64,000 bases of DNA from RGVD01 sp040403075 (GCA_040403075.1 JBBALJ010000001.1:1-64000), one strand, 5' to 3'. Positions 18,208 to 28,787 are shown, numbered from the stretch's first letter. Notes: generated by a model from the letters alone, not told the origin. A program made the numbers and translations.

Positions 18208-21200
18208 CTAAGCTTCCTCCTTGCCATGACACGACTTGTATTTTTTGCCACTTCCACATGGACAAAGGTCATTTCTACCAATTTTTGGTCCACTGAAAAT
18301 TTGATGTTGTTTTGGCTGTTCGCTTACACCCTCTGCAGCTTGTCTTGCCATTTGTTGCGATTGAGCTAAATCGTCTGTGCGACTGGTTTTAAGCTTACTT
18401 GTATCTTGCTTTCTTTCTTCAACTTGTCTCACTTCATTTGCATTTTCAACAGGAATATAAGCTCTAAATAATAGGCTCAATACTTCTTTATTCAATCGGG
18501 AAAGCATTGATTTAAATAAGTTGAACGATTCCAATTTATAAATCAGCAATGGGTCTTTTTGCTCAAACACTGCATTTTGTGAAGATTGCTTCAATTCATC
18601 CATTTCTCTCAAATGCTCTTTCCATTCATCATCAATTAGCATTAGAGTCGCAAATTTCTCTAAGGTTTTACTTATTTCCTTACCCCTATTTTCATAAGCT
18701 CTTTTTAGGTTAACAGGCAATTGCATGCTACGAAGTCCATCTGTAATTGGAACTCCTATAATTTCATATTGCTGACCTCTGTTATTATATACATCTTCAA
18801 TTACAGGCCATGCTTGAGCTCCAACAGATTCAATTTTGCGCTTGTAGTGGTCAAACAATTCATCAAATAATTTATCAGCTACTGTATCATGTTTGCCATT
18901 TAACAATTCATTTTCAGTAATAGCAGTTTCATGAGAAAATAGTCTGATTAATTCTAATGTAAATTCAGAATAACTTCTTAAATCTTGGTAAGTTGAAATC
19001 AATTCATCACAGATATCGGACATCATATTTTGAATATCTAATTCCAATTTATCTCCATAAAGCGCATTACGTCTTTTCGAATAAATAACTTCTCTTTGAG
19101 AATTCATCACATCATCATACTCCAACAATCTTTTACGAATTCCAAAGTTATTTTGCTCCACTTTTCGTTGAGCTCTTTCAATATTTTTAGTAATTAATGA
19201 GTGTTCAATGTTTTCGCCTTCTTTCATTCCCAACTTATCCATCACACTAGCTATACGCTCACTACCAAACAATCGCATCAAATCATCTTCAAGTGACACA
19301 TAAAAACGACTGCTTCCAGGATCACCTTGTCTACCTGCACGTCCTCGAAGCTGTCTATCTACACGTCTTGACTCATGTCTTTCTGTACCTATAATAGCCA
19401 AACCACCAGAGTTTTTAACTCCTTCGCCAAGCTTAATATCCGTACCACGACCAGCCATATTGGTAGCAATGGTTACTGTACTTTTTTGACCAGCTTCTGC
19501 TACAATATCGGCCTCTCTTTGGTTTTGTTTTGCGTTTAATACGTTGTGCTTAATTTTACGTTGAGATAACATTCTGCTTAACAATTCTGAAACCTCAACA
19601 GAAGTTGTACCTACTAAAACAGGTCGACCTGCTTCCGCCAATGCACTTACTTCATCAATTACAGCATTATATTTTTCTCTTCTGGTTTTATATATTACAT
19701 CATTTTCATCCTTACGAGATATCTTTTGATTTGTCGGAATTTCAATAACATCTAACTTATAAATTTCCCACAACTCACCAGCTTCGGTAATTGCAGTACC
19801 TGTCATACCAGCGAGTTTATGGTACATCCTGAAAAAATTCTGTAAGGTTATAGTAGCATACGTTTGCGTTGCGGCCTCTACTTTTACATTTTCTTTTGCC
19901 TCAATGGCTTGATGTAATCCATCAGAATATCTTCTACCATCAAGCACACGGCCTGTCTGTTCATCTACAATTTTAATCTTGCCCTCTTGTATGATATATT
20001 CAACGTCTCTGTCAAACATACAATATGCTTTTAATAATTGATTGATGGTATGAATCCTTTCAGATTTGATAGTAAAATCAATCATCAATTGTTCTTTTGA
20101 TTTGATTTTATCTTCATCTGAAATTTCTGCGCTTTCTATCTGTGCAATGGCACTTCCTACATCAGGAATAATAAAGAAATGAGGATCTTCACCTGAACTG
20201 GTAATTAGTTCAACACCTTTTTCTGATAAATCTACAGAGTTTTGTTTTTCATCAATTACAAAATACAAGTCAGCATCCACTTTGTGCATTTCCTTCTGCT
20301 GATCTTGCAAATAGTAAGACTCTGTTTTTAATAGTATTTGTCTAACACCTTGCTCACCTAGATATTTAATTACCGCACTATTCTTAGGTAAACCTCTATG
20401 AGCTTGTAACAATTTAAATCCGCCATTTTTTTCATCACCTGCTGCTAATAATCTTTTAGCATCAGCCAAGGCTGTATTTACAAAGGCTTTTTGTGCATTT
20501 ACCAATCTTTCTATTCTTGGTTTTAAAGCATAAAACTGCTGCTCATCTCCTTTTGGAATAGGTCCTGAAATAATCAAAGGGGTTCTGGCATCATCCACTA
20601 AAACTGAATCCACCTCATCCACCATGGCATAATGATGTTTGCGTTGCACCAACTCTTCCAAATTGCTGCTCATGTTATCACGCAAGTAATCAAAACCAAA
20701 TTCATTATTTGTTCCGTATGTAATATCGGCCAAATAGGCATTTCTTCTTTCAGCAGAGTTAGGTTGATGATAATCAATACAATCAACCCTAAGGCCATGA
20801 AATTCAAACAATGGTCCATTCCATTCACAATCCCTTCTAGCCAAATAGTCATTCACAGTTACGATATGAACCCCTTGTCCAGCAATAGCATTTAAATAGG
20901 CTGGCAAGGTTGAAACCAATGTTTTACCCTCACCTGTTGCCATCTCCGATATTTTACCACTATGCAGTACCATGCCACCAATAAGCTGCACATCGTAGTG
21001 CACCATATTCCAATTAACAGTAGTACCTGCAGCCTCCCAACTATTTGCCCAAATGGCTTTATCACCTTGAATGGTAACTGGTTTCACAGGTTTGGTAAGG
21101 GTTGCCATTTTCTTGTCAAAATCATTGGCAGTTACTTCAATCGTTTTATTTTCAGAAAATCTTCTTGCAGTTTCTTTCACCACGGCAAATGCTTGCGGAA

Positions 21201-21531
21201 GCAATTCGTCTAAAACCTCTTCTAACTTAGCATCTCTATCTTTCTTAAGTTTGTCAATCTCCTTGAACAATGCTTCTTTATCAGAAAGTTTGGTTTCTTC
21301 ACTTTCTGTTTGAGATTTAACTTCCGCAATCTCTTCATCTATGCTAGCAAGTCTCTCAGCAATGATGGCTTTAAACTCAATCGTTTTAGCCCTAAGTTCA
21401 TCATTACTTAAACTACTTAGTTTTCTATACTCTGCATTTATAGCCTCAACTCTAGGGTATAAGGGTTTCAAGTCTCTTTCAGACTTACTACCAAAAATCT
21501 TTGTTAATCCTTTAAATAAACTATCTAACAT
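18208..21531 (-). CDS. secA: Preprotein translocase ATPase SecA
   Basis: This 1107-residue protein is the motor of Sec export. The Walker A motif is ATGEGKT (198-204) and the DEAD-like box is seen in VDEVDSVLVDDARTPLIISGP-type sequence near residue 305. The helicase motif GRAGRQGDPGSS lies further on. The C-terminal tail holds the zinc-binding CPCGSGKKYKSCHG motif, which binds SecB and phospholipid. It is about 200 residues longer than E. coli SecA. Part of the excess is a charged, coiled-coil-like insertion at residues about 62-115, usual for Bacteroidota. Confidence 0.97.
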   Translation of the reverse strand: MLDSLFKGLTKIFGSKSERDLKPLYPRVEAINAEYRKLSSLSNDELRAKTIEFKAIIAERLASIDEEIAEVKSQTESEETKLSDKEALFKEIDKLKKDRDAKLEEVLDELLPQAFAVVKETARRFSENKTIEVTANDFDKKMATLTKPVKPVTIQGDKAIWANSWEAAGTTVNWNMVHYDVQLIGGMVLHSGKISEMATGEGKTLVSTLPAYLNAIAGQGVHIVTVNDYLARRDCEWNGPLFEFHGLRVDCIDYHQPNSAERRNAYLADITYGTNNEFGFDYLRDNMSSNLEELVQRKHHYAMVDEVDSVLVDDARTPLIISGPIPKGDEQQFYALKPRIERLVNAQKAFVNTALADAKRLLAAGDEKNGGFKLLQAHRGLPKNSAVIKYLGEQGVRQILLKTESYYLQDQQKEMHKVDADLYFVIDEKQNSVDLSEKGVELITSSGEDPHFFIIPDVGSAIAQIESAEISDEDKIKSKEQLMIDFTIKSERIHTINQLLKAYCMFDRDVEYIIQEGKIKIVDEQTGRVLDGRRYSDGLHQAIEAKENVKVEAATQTYATITLQNFFRMYHKLAGMTGTAITEAGELWEIYKLDVIEIPTNQKISRKDENDVIYKTRREKYNAVIDEVSALAEAGRPVLVGTTSVEVSELLSRMLSQRKIKHNVLNAKQNQREADIVAEAGQKSTVTIATNMAGRGTDIKLGEGVKNSGGLAIIGTERHESRRVDRQLRGRAGRQGDPGSSRFYVSLEDDLMRLFGSERIASVMDKLGMKEGENIEHSLITKNIERAQRKVEQNNFGIRKRLLEYDDVMNSQREVIYSKRRNALYGDKLELDIQNMMSDICDELISTYQDLRSYSEFTLELIRLFSHETAITENELLNGKHDTVADKLFDELFDHYKRKIESVGAQAWPVIEDVYNNRGQQYEIIGVPITDGLRSMQLPVNLKRAYENRGKEISKTLEKFATLMLIDDEWKEHLREMDELKQSSQNAVFEQKDPLLIYKLESFNLFKSMLSRLNKEVLSLLFRAYIPVENANEVRQVEERKQDTSKLKTSRTDDLAQSQQMARQAAEGVSEQPKQHQIFSGPKIGRNDLCPCGSGKKYKSCHGKEEA

Positions 21532-21705
21532 ATCTAATTATTTTGTCTTGAAAACGTATTAAAATCAAGGGCGGTAAAAATAAGGTTTTTGCCCAATTTA
21601 CCTAAGTATTTATTGAAGATTTAGCTCAATAAAACTTTCTCGTAGAGTCATAAATAAAGCCAAAAGCAATTTATAGACAGTTTGGCAGAAGGAGATGAAT
21701 AATTA

Positions 21706-22329
21706 TTAATTTATAGGTTCAGTAGGTTTGTTAAGAAGAAATTTTATACCGAACATCAATATCTCGGGGTTTGCCAAACTAAAAAAATCAAATGATTTAT
21801 AAGAAAAGTCTGGTCCTGATACTGTTGCAAATTGAAAAGTATTTACTTTTAAATTTAATGCAATACTTGGTTTAATAAAATAGCTAGCACCACAATTTAT
21901 CGAAAAACTATTGTGCGAAAAATCATACGCATCTGTAAAACTTGAAGTAGCTGAAACATACTTATAGTTACCAGAATTAATTGAAATCTGTGGCATCAAA
22001 TATAACAAGACCTTAGGGGAAATTGTAAAATACCTTTTGAAAAATAAAGATGCTCCATACTTGCTTTGGTTTCTGGTATAATTATTAGTTATTAATGTGG
22101 AGTTATTAGCATAATTAATCCCAAGCCCAAAGCTAATATTTTGATTAAAAGAATACTCATAAGTAGGCTCTATTTTATAACCTGATTGAATAATACTCGT
22201 CATCTTATCCGAAGAGTATAAATAGGTAAATATTCCATCAAGATTGATAATACTTGAGCCTTTGTTTATTTGGGCATTAAGCATTCTTAAGCCAAACATA
22301 AATACCAATAAAAATAATAAGCTTCTCAT
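21706..22329 (-). CDS. Outer-membrane beta-barrel protein, uncharacterised
   Basis: I chose the ATG at 22329, giving 207 residues beginning MRSLLFLLVFMFGLRMLNAQ, a good signal peptide. Extending to an in-frame ATG at 22494 would add 55 basic residues that overlap the proS coding region and put the signal peptide inside the protein. The mature part is rich in alternating hydrophobic and polar strands and aromatic residues (SFGLGINYANNS, ALNLKVNTFQF), as in small OmpW/OmpA-like barrels. No specific function can be given. It starts 16 bases after proS ends. Confidence 0.75.
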   Translation of the reverse strand: MRSLLFLLVFMFGLRMLNAQINKGSSIINLDGIFTYLYSSDKMTSIIQSGYKIEPTYEYSFNQNISFGLGINYANNSTLITNNYTRNQSKYGASLFFKRYFTISPKVLLYLMPQISINSGNYKYVSATSSFTDAYDFSHNSFSINCGASYFIKPSIALNLKVNTFQFATVSGPDFSYKSFDFFSLANPEILMFGIKFLLNKPTEPIN

Positions 22330-22345
22330 AAGTGAAACATTCCTT

Positions 22346-23827
22346 TTAGTATGCCTTAGCAAACAATACCCTTTGTTTTGAAGGGTTTCCCGTATAAACA
22401 CAATTACCGTCTTCCAACGCACTATCCAAAGGTATACAACGAATGGTAGCCTTGGTTTCTTCTTTAATTTTGGTCTCAGTTTCACTCGTTCCATCCCAAT
22501 GAGCCAAGATGAATCCTGGTTTATTTTCTAGAACATGTTTGAACTCGTCCCAAGAATTAACGGGCGTTATATTCTCGCTTCTGAAGTCCAATGCTTTTTG
22601 ATAGATGTTTTGCTGTATTTGGGTCAACAAATGTTCAATTTTATGTGCTAAATCCACCTCTGCCATCACTTGTTTTTCCTTGGTATCTCTTCTTGCCACT
22701 TCCACAGTTTGATTTTGAACATCTCTTGGACCAATGGCTATTCTAACAGGCACACCTTTCAATTCATATTCTGCAAATTTAAACCCTGGAGATTGTCCTT
22801 CTCTATCATCTAACTTCACTGAAATTCCTTTTGACTTAAGTACTTTGGCATACTCTCTTGCTTTTTCAAGCACAGCAATTTTCTCTTCTTCTTTTCTAAA
22901 AATAGGCACAATTACGACTTGGATAGGCGCCAATTTAGGAGGTAACACCAACCCCTCATCATCACTATGACTCATAATTAGGGCTCCCATCAAACGAGTT
23001 GAAACGCCCCAACTTGTTGCCCACACGTAATCTTTTTTATTCTCTTTGCTAACAAATTTCACATCAAAAGCCTTGGCAAAATTTTGCCCTAAAAAGTGAG
23101 AAGTCCCCATTTGCAAAGCCTTTCCATCCTGCATCAATCCTTCGATACAAAAGGTTTCATCTGCACCCGCAAATCTTTCATTTTCAGTTTTAACTCCTTT
23201 TATTACAGGCACGGCCATAAAATTTTCCGCAAAATCAGCATATACTTCAAGCATTTGCTTGGTTTCAGCAAGTGCTTCTTCTTTGGTGGCATGGGCTGTA
23301 TGTCCCTCTTGCCAAAGAAACTCCGCAGTTCTTAAAAACAACCTGGTTCTCATTTCCCATCTTACCACATTGGCCCATTGGTTAATCAAAATTGGCAAGT
23401 CACGATAAGATTGAATCCAATCTCTATAGGTATTCCAAATAATGGCCTCACTAGTGGGTCTTACAATTAGCTCCTCTTCTAGTTTAGCCTCTGGGTCAAC
23501 CATAAGTTTACCCTTATTATCAGGGTCAGTTTTCAAACGATAATGCGTAACAATAGCACATTCCTTGGCAAAGCCCTCTGCATTTTTTTCTTCGGCTTCA
23601 AACAAACTTTTTGGCACAAACAATGGGAAATATGCATTTTGATGTCCTGTTTCTTTAAACTGTCTATCAAGCTCTGCTTGCATTTTCTCCCAAATAGCGT
23701 ATCCATAAGGCTTAATAACCATGCAACCTTTTACAGCAGAATGCTCTGCCAAATCAGCTTGCTTTACCAAATTATTATACCATTCAGAATAATTTTCGCT
23801 ACGTTTTACTTTTTTTACTTCGACCAT
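22346..23827 (-). CDS. proS: Prolyl-tRNA synthetase, type 3 (archaeal/eukaryal-like)
   Basis: This 493-residue class II enzyme charges tRNA-Pro. Motif 2 is visible as VRWEMRTRLFLRTAEFLWQEGH-like sequence near residue 165, and the TXE loop as RPTSEAI. There is no editing INS domain between motifs 2 and 3. The protein instead has the extra C-terminal domain and ends in tyrosine (FAKAY), the hallmark of type 3 ProRS found in archaea, eukaryotes and many Bacteroidota. The length fits this type. Confidence 0.96.
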   Translation of the reverse strand: MVEVKKVKRSENYSEWYNNLVKQADLAEHSAVKGCMVIKPYGYAIWEKMQAELDRQFKETGHQNAYFPLFVPKSLFEAEEKNAEGFAKECAIVTHYRLKTDPDNKGKLMVDPEAKLEEELIVRPTSEAIIWNTYRDWIQSYRDLPILINQWANVVRWEMRTRLFLRTAEFLWQEGHTAHATKEEALAETKQMLEVYADFAENFMAVPVIKGVKTENERFAGADETFCIEGLMQDGKALQMGTSHFLGQNFAKAFDVKFVSKENKKDYVWATSWGVSTRLMGALIMSHSDDEGLVLPPKLAPIQVVIVPIFRKEEEKIAVLEKAREYAKVLKSKGISVKLDDREGQSPGFKFAEYELKGVPVRIAIGPRDVQNQTVEVARRDTKEKQVMAEVDLAHKIEHLLTQIQQNIYQKALDFRSENITPVNSWDEFKHVLENKPGFILAHWDGTSETETKIKEETKATIRCIPLDSALEDGNCVYTGNPSKQRVLFAKAY

Positions 23828-23987
23828 ATCAGGCGCAAATTAATTGAATTCTTGATGAATTTAAAGCCTATTTACTATTAGTATATTTAAGTATTCGAAA
23901 AATTAAAAAATGGAACGGTATTTGTATTTTGATATACAATTAAAAATCAGTATTAATTTTTTACACCAATTATGCTGAAATATCGTT

Positions 23988-23995
23988 TATTTTTG
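23988..23995 (+). promoter_or_regulatory. Candidate -7 box (TATTTTTG) for the lipoprotein-porin operon
   Basis: TATTTTTG is a perfect TAnnTTTG match placed 21 bases before the ATG at 24017. No TTG is found at the normal -33 distance, so this is tentative. Confidence 0.38.
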
Positions 23996-24016
23996 AAAGT
24001 ATAAAATTATAGCACC

Positions 24017-25261
24017 ATGAATAATTTACGAATTTTATCAATTGTATTATTTACAAGCGTTTTAGCAGCTTGCGGTACTGTGCAAAATAAATACCAATTA
24101 GAAGATGATGATGCCTATTTTTCAAGAAAACAATCTGGCAAACAAGCTATCATTACTCCTGATGTAGATATTAATAAAATCATGCAACAATACCCTTCAA
24201 AAGTCAACGAAGGAACCTTTGACAACAGACCGACTGATGTAAATCCAAATGCTGCGATGGCTTATGGAAAATACAGAGCAGATACAGACTCTTTGTATAA
24301 GAAAAATCCGCAATTAGCCACAAATTACAATCCTTACAAAGCTCCTGTATTTGATGAGCGTGAAGAAGCAAGACGTTTAAGAAGATTAAATAATTTATAC
24401 AATAACAATTACTCAAATTCATATTGGGGATATAACAATTACGGCTGGAATAACTATGGATACAGCAGATGGAATAGTTACTCTCCTAGTTGGAGTTTTG
24501 GTTTTGGGTTGAGTCCATTTAACAATTTCAACTATGGATTTGGATATAACTTAGGCTGGGGTAATAACAATTTCTGCAACCCGTTTAACAATTTTGGATG
24601 GGGGAGCTCATACTACAATAATTGGGGTTATTGTCCATTTTATGGTTCAAATAACCCTTATTATGGTGGTTATAATCCATATTATGGCTCAAATTACCCA
24701 TATTATAACCCAGTAATTATTGATAATAAACCAAATGCACCCGCACCCATCAATCGCCCAAGGGTTATGAGTGGTTCAGACATACCACCCACAAGCAATG
24801 GAGTTGTTGGCGGTGTTAACGCAACACCCAGACCAGGACAACTATTGGAAAGAGGTTCCGTGCCTGCTACAGATGTAAATACCATGCCATCTCAATCATT
24901 TAACAATGGAGGAGCAACTTTAAAAAGGGACGAGTCCGGCACCTACCAATATAATCCTCCAGCTAATTACAACAGAGCAACCGGTGCAACAGAAACACCA
25001 AATTACAGTAATTATTCTGGATATAGCAGAGACAATCAACCTAGCGCACCCTCATTTCGTAGTGATAATAATGTAACACCTAGTGAACAAAGGAATAATA
25101 ACTACCAAAATAATCAACAACAAACCCCTACCTATAATAGACAATACCAACAACCTGAAAATAATTTTTCTCGACCAAGTTACAGTACTCCATCATTTTC
25201 AGCTCCATCGGCACCAAGAAATGGCGGTGGAGGAGGCGGAGGTTCAAGACCTAGAATGTAA
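24017..25261 (+). CDS. Low-complexity Asn/Tyr/Gly-rich lipoprotein
   Basis: This 414-residue protein has a lipoprotein signal peptide with lipobox LAAC (Cys19), so it should be anchored to the envelope. Residues about 130-230 are an Asn/Tyr/Gly/Trp-rich low-complexity region (NNYGWNNYGY, NPYYGGYNPYYG). Residues about 230-400 are Pro/Asn/Gln-rich, and the tail holds a seven-glycine run before SRPRM. I do not recognise a catalytic domain. Compositionally similar lipoproteins are frequent near proS in Bacteroidota, but their role is unknown. The porin gene follows after 14 bases. Confidence 0.8.
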   Translation: MNNLRILSIVLFTSVLAACGTVQNKYQLEDDDAYFSRKQSGKQAIITPDVDINKIMQQYPSKVNEGTFDNRPTDVNPNAAMAYGKYRADTDSLYKKNPQLATNYNPYKAPVFDEREEARRLRRLNNLYNNNYSNSYWGYNNYGWNNYGYSRWNSYSPSWSFGFGLSPFNNFNYGFGYNLGWGNNNFCNPFNNFGWGSSYYNNWGYCPFYGSNNPYYGGYNPYYGSNYPYYNPVIIDNKPNAPAPINRPRVMSGSDIPPTSNGVVGGVNATPRPGQLLERGSVPATDVNTMPSQSFNNGGATLKRDESGTYQYNPPANYNRATGATETPNYSNYSGYSRDNQPSAPSFRSDNNVTPSEQRNNNYQNNQQQTPTYNRQYQQPENNFSRPSYSTPSFSAPSAPRNGGGGGGGSRPRM

Positions 25262-25275
25262 AAATTAATAATTAT

Positions 25276-26742
25276 ATGAAAAAGTTAGTAGTAGCAATCA
25301 CTTTATTAATAGCTACATGGAAGGGCTTCGCCCAAAATGTAGAAGACATTGTAAGAATATCAAAAACTGATGCAATTGGCTCAGCCAGGGTACTAGGAGC
25401 TGGGGGAGCATGGGGTGCAGTAGGTGCAGATTTATCTTCAGCATCAATCAACCCAGCAGGTCTTGGTTTTTATAGAAGAAACGAACTTTTAGGTTCGATG
25501 GCTGTTACAGCTAATTATGCAGATGCCTCTTTTTTGGGTAGCCTCAGAAATGATAGTAGAACAAATTTCAACATTCCCAATATTGGTGCTGTTTTTAGTT
25601 ATGTAAATCAAGAAAGAGGTAAAGATGCCAAAACGGGTTGGATTAGCGCCTCATTTGCAGTTGGAATGAATCGACTTGCTGATTTCCAGCAAAACACTTA
25701 CTATTCTGGAGTTAGCAAAAACAATTCCTATGGAGATTACATAGCATTGCAAGCATACGGCAAGGATTCCAATAATTTAAATGATATTCAAAATTTGGCA
25801 TGGAATACATACCTCATTAATAATACGCCCAATAAAAGTGATAGTTTTGATTCGTGGTTCGGAAGAAATAACGACAAAAACTATTCTGTAAATCAAATAA
25901 AATCCACTCAATTAAGAGGAAATATGAATGAATGGTATTTTGGTATGGGCAGTAATATCAGCAACTTTTTATACCTAGGTGCAAGTGTGGTTCTAAATAC
26001 CACTAACATAACAACCAATTCAACATTCACCGAGGAGGTAAAAACCAAGTCGATATCCTCAAATCCTTATGTCAATAATGTATATACAACATCAGTAAAT
26101 ACAACAGGTTATGGTGTTGGTGGTAGATTTGGTATTATCATAAGTCCAATTGACTATTTTAGATTTGGTTTATCATATCAAACTCCAATTAGGGTAAATT
26201 TAACCGATGTTTACAGTTCATCAAACACAACAAATTTCAGCACAAAATCTTATTCAGCCACAACAGGAGATATTAATAGTACTTATCAAATAATTACGCC
26301 AGGCAAGTTAACCTTGAGCGGGGTAATAATGATACCTCAGCACGGCTTTATTTCAGCTGATTATGAAATGATTGATTATAGAGATGGACAAATTAAATCA
26401 ACTGAATTTCAGAATTACTTTGATCCAATTAATGCGAGTGCCAGACAAAATTTAACGCAAGCAAATAATTTAAGAATTGGAGGTGAATATCGTTGGGATA
26501 ATTATAGGTTCAGAGCTGGGTACAATTTGTATAATTCTCCATATTCAGATGACCATAAAAGCATAAAACAACAATCAATATCTGCAGGATTAGGAATGCT
26601 ATGGGGCAATGGATACTTCATTGATGCAGCTTGCGTTAGATCTATGAGTACTATATACAATAGTCCATATGATAAAATTAATTATGCTCAAATTGACTTA
26701 ACAAAATATACATTTATGTTATCGGGTGGAATTAGATTCTAG
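25276..26742 (+). CDS. FadL/OMPP1-like outer-membrane transport porin
   Basis: This 488-residue protein has a signal peptide ending FAQ (about 1-20). The mature N-terminus has the family signature: DAIGSARVLGAGGAWGAVGAD, then SSASINPAGLGFYRRNE. This is the hatch-domain start of FadL/TodX-like 14-strand barrels that import hydrophobic molecules across the outer membrane. The rest alternates aromatic strands (FRFGLSYQTP, YRFRAGYNLY) and ends in phenylalanine (GGIRF), the usual barrel-assembly signal. It is co-transcribed with the lipoprotein, and a strong terminator follows. The substrate is unknown. Confidence 0.85.
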   Translation: MKKLVVAITLLIATWKGFAQNVEDIVRISKTDAIGSARVLGAGGAWGAVGADLSSASINPAGLGFYRRNELLGSMAVTANYADASFLGSLRNDSRTNFNIPNIGAVFSYVNQERGKDAKTGWISASFAVGMNRLADFQQNTYYSGVSKNNSYGDYIALQAYGKDSNNLNDIQNLAWNTYLINNTPNKSDSFDSWFGRNNDKNYSVNQIKSTQLRGNMNEWYFGMGSNISNFLYLGASVVLNTTNITTNSTFTEEVKTKSISSNPYVNNVYTTSVNTTGYGVGGRFGIIISPIDYFRFGLSYQTPIRVNLTDVYSSSNTTNFSTKSYSATTGDINSTYQIITPGKLTLSGVIMIPQHGFISADYEMIDYRDGQIKSTEFQNYFDPINASARQNLTQANNLRIGGEYRWDNYRFRAGYNLYNSPYSDDHKSIKQQSISAGLGMLWGNGYFIDAACVRSMSTIYNSPYDKINYAQIDLTKYTFMLSGGIRF

Positions 26743-26760
26743 AAATCAAAGAAGATCCAT

Positions 26761-26791
26761 AAAAAAGCCATTCATTTTGAATGGCTTTTTT
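26761..26791. terminator. Bidirectional Rho-independent terminator
   Basis: A perfect 14-bp palindrome (AAAAAAGCCATTCA, a three-base TTT loop, TGAATGGCTTTTTT) lies between two convergent genes. It gives a GC-containing stem with a T-run on both strands. It can therefore stop both the porin transcript and the very long glycan transcript coming from the right. Confidence 0.92.
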
Positions 26792-26810
26792 AATTTAATC
26801 TCTTTAATGA

Positions 26811-28787
26811 TTAAGATTGATTTGACAGCAAATTTTCAACAGTAGTTTTTGAAAGCTCAATTTTTTTGTCAAGGCTCTCGTATACTGAATTTTTGCTTTG
26901 AAATTCAGGAACAATCTCTTTCATTTTAGCAACAATTGCCATTTGATTTTGTTTGTTATAAAGTCCCAACAAGTCATTAGTAGAGTTTTGCACTTCCTGA
27001 AAATTATACAACCTTACTTTACCAATCATTATTTTAGGGTGATGGGTAGGTAATGTATTTTCACCATCATTTAGCAACTCCTCATATATTTTTTCACCCG
27101 GACGTAAACCAGTATAAGCTATATTAATATCCTTGCCCAATGTTAAACCTGATAGTTTAACCATTTTCTTGGCCAAGTCTATAATTTTAACAGACTTACC
27201 CATATCAAACACAAAAATCTCACCTCCTTTACCCATATATCCTGCCTCAAGAACTAATTGGCAAGCCTCAGGTATGGTCATAAAATATCTAGTTATTTCT
27301 GGATGTGTAACCGTAATGGGTCCACCTTCATTTATTTGTTTACGGAACTTTGGTATAACAGAGCCACTTGAGCCTAAAACATTTCCAAAACGAGTTGTAA
27401 TAAATTTGGTATTTGCTTTTTGATTTAATAGTAATTCATTATTCAAAGATTGGACATAAATTTCAGCTATACGCTTAGATGCGCCCATCACATTTGTTGG
27501 ATTAACTGCCTTATCAGTAGAAACCATAACAAACTTTTCAACGCCAAAGTCAATTGATAAATCGGCTATATTTTTAGTCCCCCCTACATTTGTCTTAATA
27601 GCTTCCGAAGGATTACTTTCCATCAAAGGAACATGTTTATAGGCAGCAGCATGATAAACTATCTCTGGTCTGAATTTCTCGAAAATATTTCGCATTCTGT
27701 TCTCGTTTCCAATATCAGCCAATATTAATTCAGTACACCTTAAAAACTCGTTTTTGTGCTTATCCAATAGCTCATGCTCCAAATCGTATAATTTTATTTC
27801 CGAGCTATCAATGGCAACCAATTTCTTTGGCCTAAAATTAAGTATTTGATTAACCAGTTCGCTACCAATTGAACCTGCGGCTCCGGTTACCATAACAACC
27901 TTTCCATCTAATTGGTTGCTAATACCCTGCTTATCCAATTCAATTGTATCACGTTCAATCAAATCTTCTATGTTAACATTTTTAATCTGATTGAAACTCA
28001 ATTCTCCATTAATCCATTTCTCTACAGGCGGAACTGTTCGTACATTCACATTAAAGTTTAAGCACTTTTCTATAATTTCTTGTTTTCTATTTTTACTAAG
28101 ATTGGTAGGTGTTAGGATAAGTGTATCTAAATTGAATTTATTAATTACATTTTCAAAATCATTATCAAAATTATATATCTCAATTCCATCAATTGATTTA
28201 CGAATTTTCTTTGGGTTATCATCAAAAAAAGCTGCAACCTTCGTATTTATAGCTCTATATTGATCCAATTTCTTTTTAGTTGTAATTCCAGCCTCACCAG
28301 CACCAAATATGGCATAGGTAATTTGTTCGCCTTTTGCAGATTGATAGGATATTTTCAAGAAGGCAACTTTTACAGCCATTCTAAAAGCGGCAAGTAAAAA
28401 TGCACTTATAATAAAATCGAGAACAACAATTGAAAGTGGAATATAGGCAGTTTTGTCTGGGCTAAATGACCTATAAAAGAAATCAATAGTAATTAATGCT
28501 ATAGAACTTAAAAGAGTGGTATATAATATTTTGATGCCATCTTGAACACCTGTATGTCTAACTATACCTGAATACAACCTAAAATAGGTCATAAAGAGCG
28601 TTTTGACAATAATCACAACCGGTAAAACTCTGAAAACAGCCTCAACTAATCTTGAATCAAATTTAAAACTATATCTAAGTACAACAGATAAAATAAAGGC
28701 TGCTGCACAGATTCCTAAATCAAAAGCAAATATTAGCCATCTAGGAATACTATTCGAGTGATTAAATAATAATTTTAAATACTTCAT
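26811..28787 (-). CDS. pglF: UDP-GlcNAc 4,6-dehydratase, membrane type (PglF/CapD/WbpM)
   Basis: This 658-residue protein begins with about four membrane helices (15-140). A CoA-binding/Rossmann-like domain follows (155-260, FGAGEAG). The catalytic extended-SDR domain has its NAD motif TGAAGSIG at 301-308. The usual YxxxK is Met434-GAS-Lys438, as is normal for the PglF/FlaA1/WbpM group, with STDKA just before. It forms UDP-2-acetamido-4-keto-2,4,6-trideoxyglucose, the precursor of bacillosamine or D-FucNAc. PglE- and PglD-like genes at 34.8 and 37.1 kb favour bacillosamine. It is the last gene of the locus, with its own candidate promoter. Confidence 0.92.
   Translation of the reverse strand: MKYLKLLFNHSNSIPRWLIFAFDLGICAAAFILSVVLRYSFKFDSRLVEAVFRVLPVVIIVKTLFMTYFRLYSGIVRHTGVQDGIKILYTTLLSSIALITIDFFYRSFSPDKTAYIPLSIVVLDFIISAFLLAAFRMAVKVAFLKISYQSAKGEQITYAIFGAGEAGITTKKKLDQYRAINTKVAAFFDDNPKKIRKSIDGIEIYNFDNDFENVINKFNLDTLILTPTNLSKNRKQEIIEKCLNFNVNVRTVPPVEKWINGELSFNQIKNVNIEDLIERDTIELDKQGISNQLDGKVVMVTGAAGSIGSELVNQILNFRPKKLVAIDSSEIKLYDLEHELLDKHKNEFLRCTELILADIGNENRMRNIFEKFRPEIVYHAAAYKHVPLMESNPSEAIKTNVGGTKNIADLSIDFGVEKFVMVSTDKAVNPTNVMGASKRIAEIYVQSLNNELLLNQKANTKFITTRFGNVLGSSGSVIPKFRKQINEGGPITVTHPEITRYFMTIPEACQLVLEAGYMGKGGEIFVFDMGKSVKIIDLAKKMVKLSGLTLGKDINIAYTGLRPGEKIYEELLNDGENTLPTHHPKIMIGKVRLYNFQEVQNSTNDLLGLYNKQNQMAIVAKMKEIVPEFQSKNSVYESLDKKIELSKTTVENLLSNQS

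Noticed and set aside
22330..22494. N-terminal extension of the outer-membrane protein from the ATG at 22494
   Set aside because: It would overlap proS, is very basic, and would bury an obvious signal peptide.
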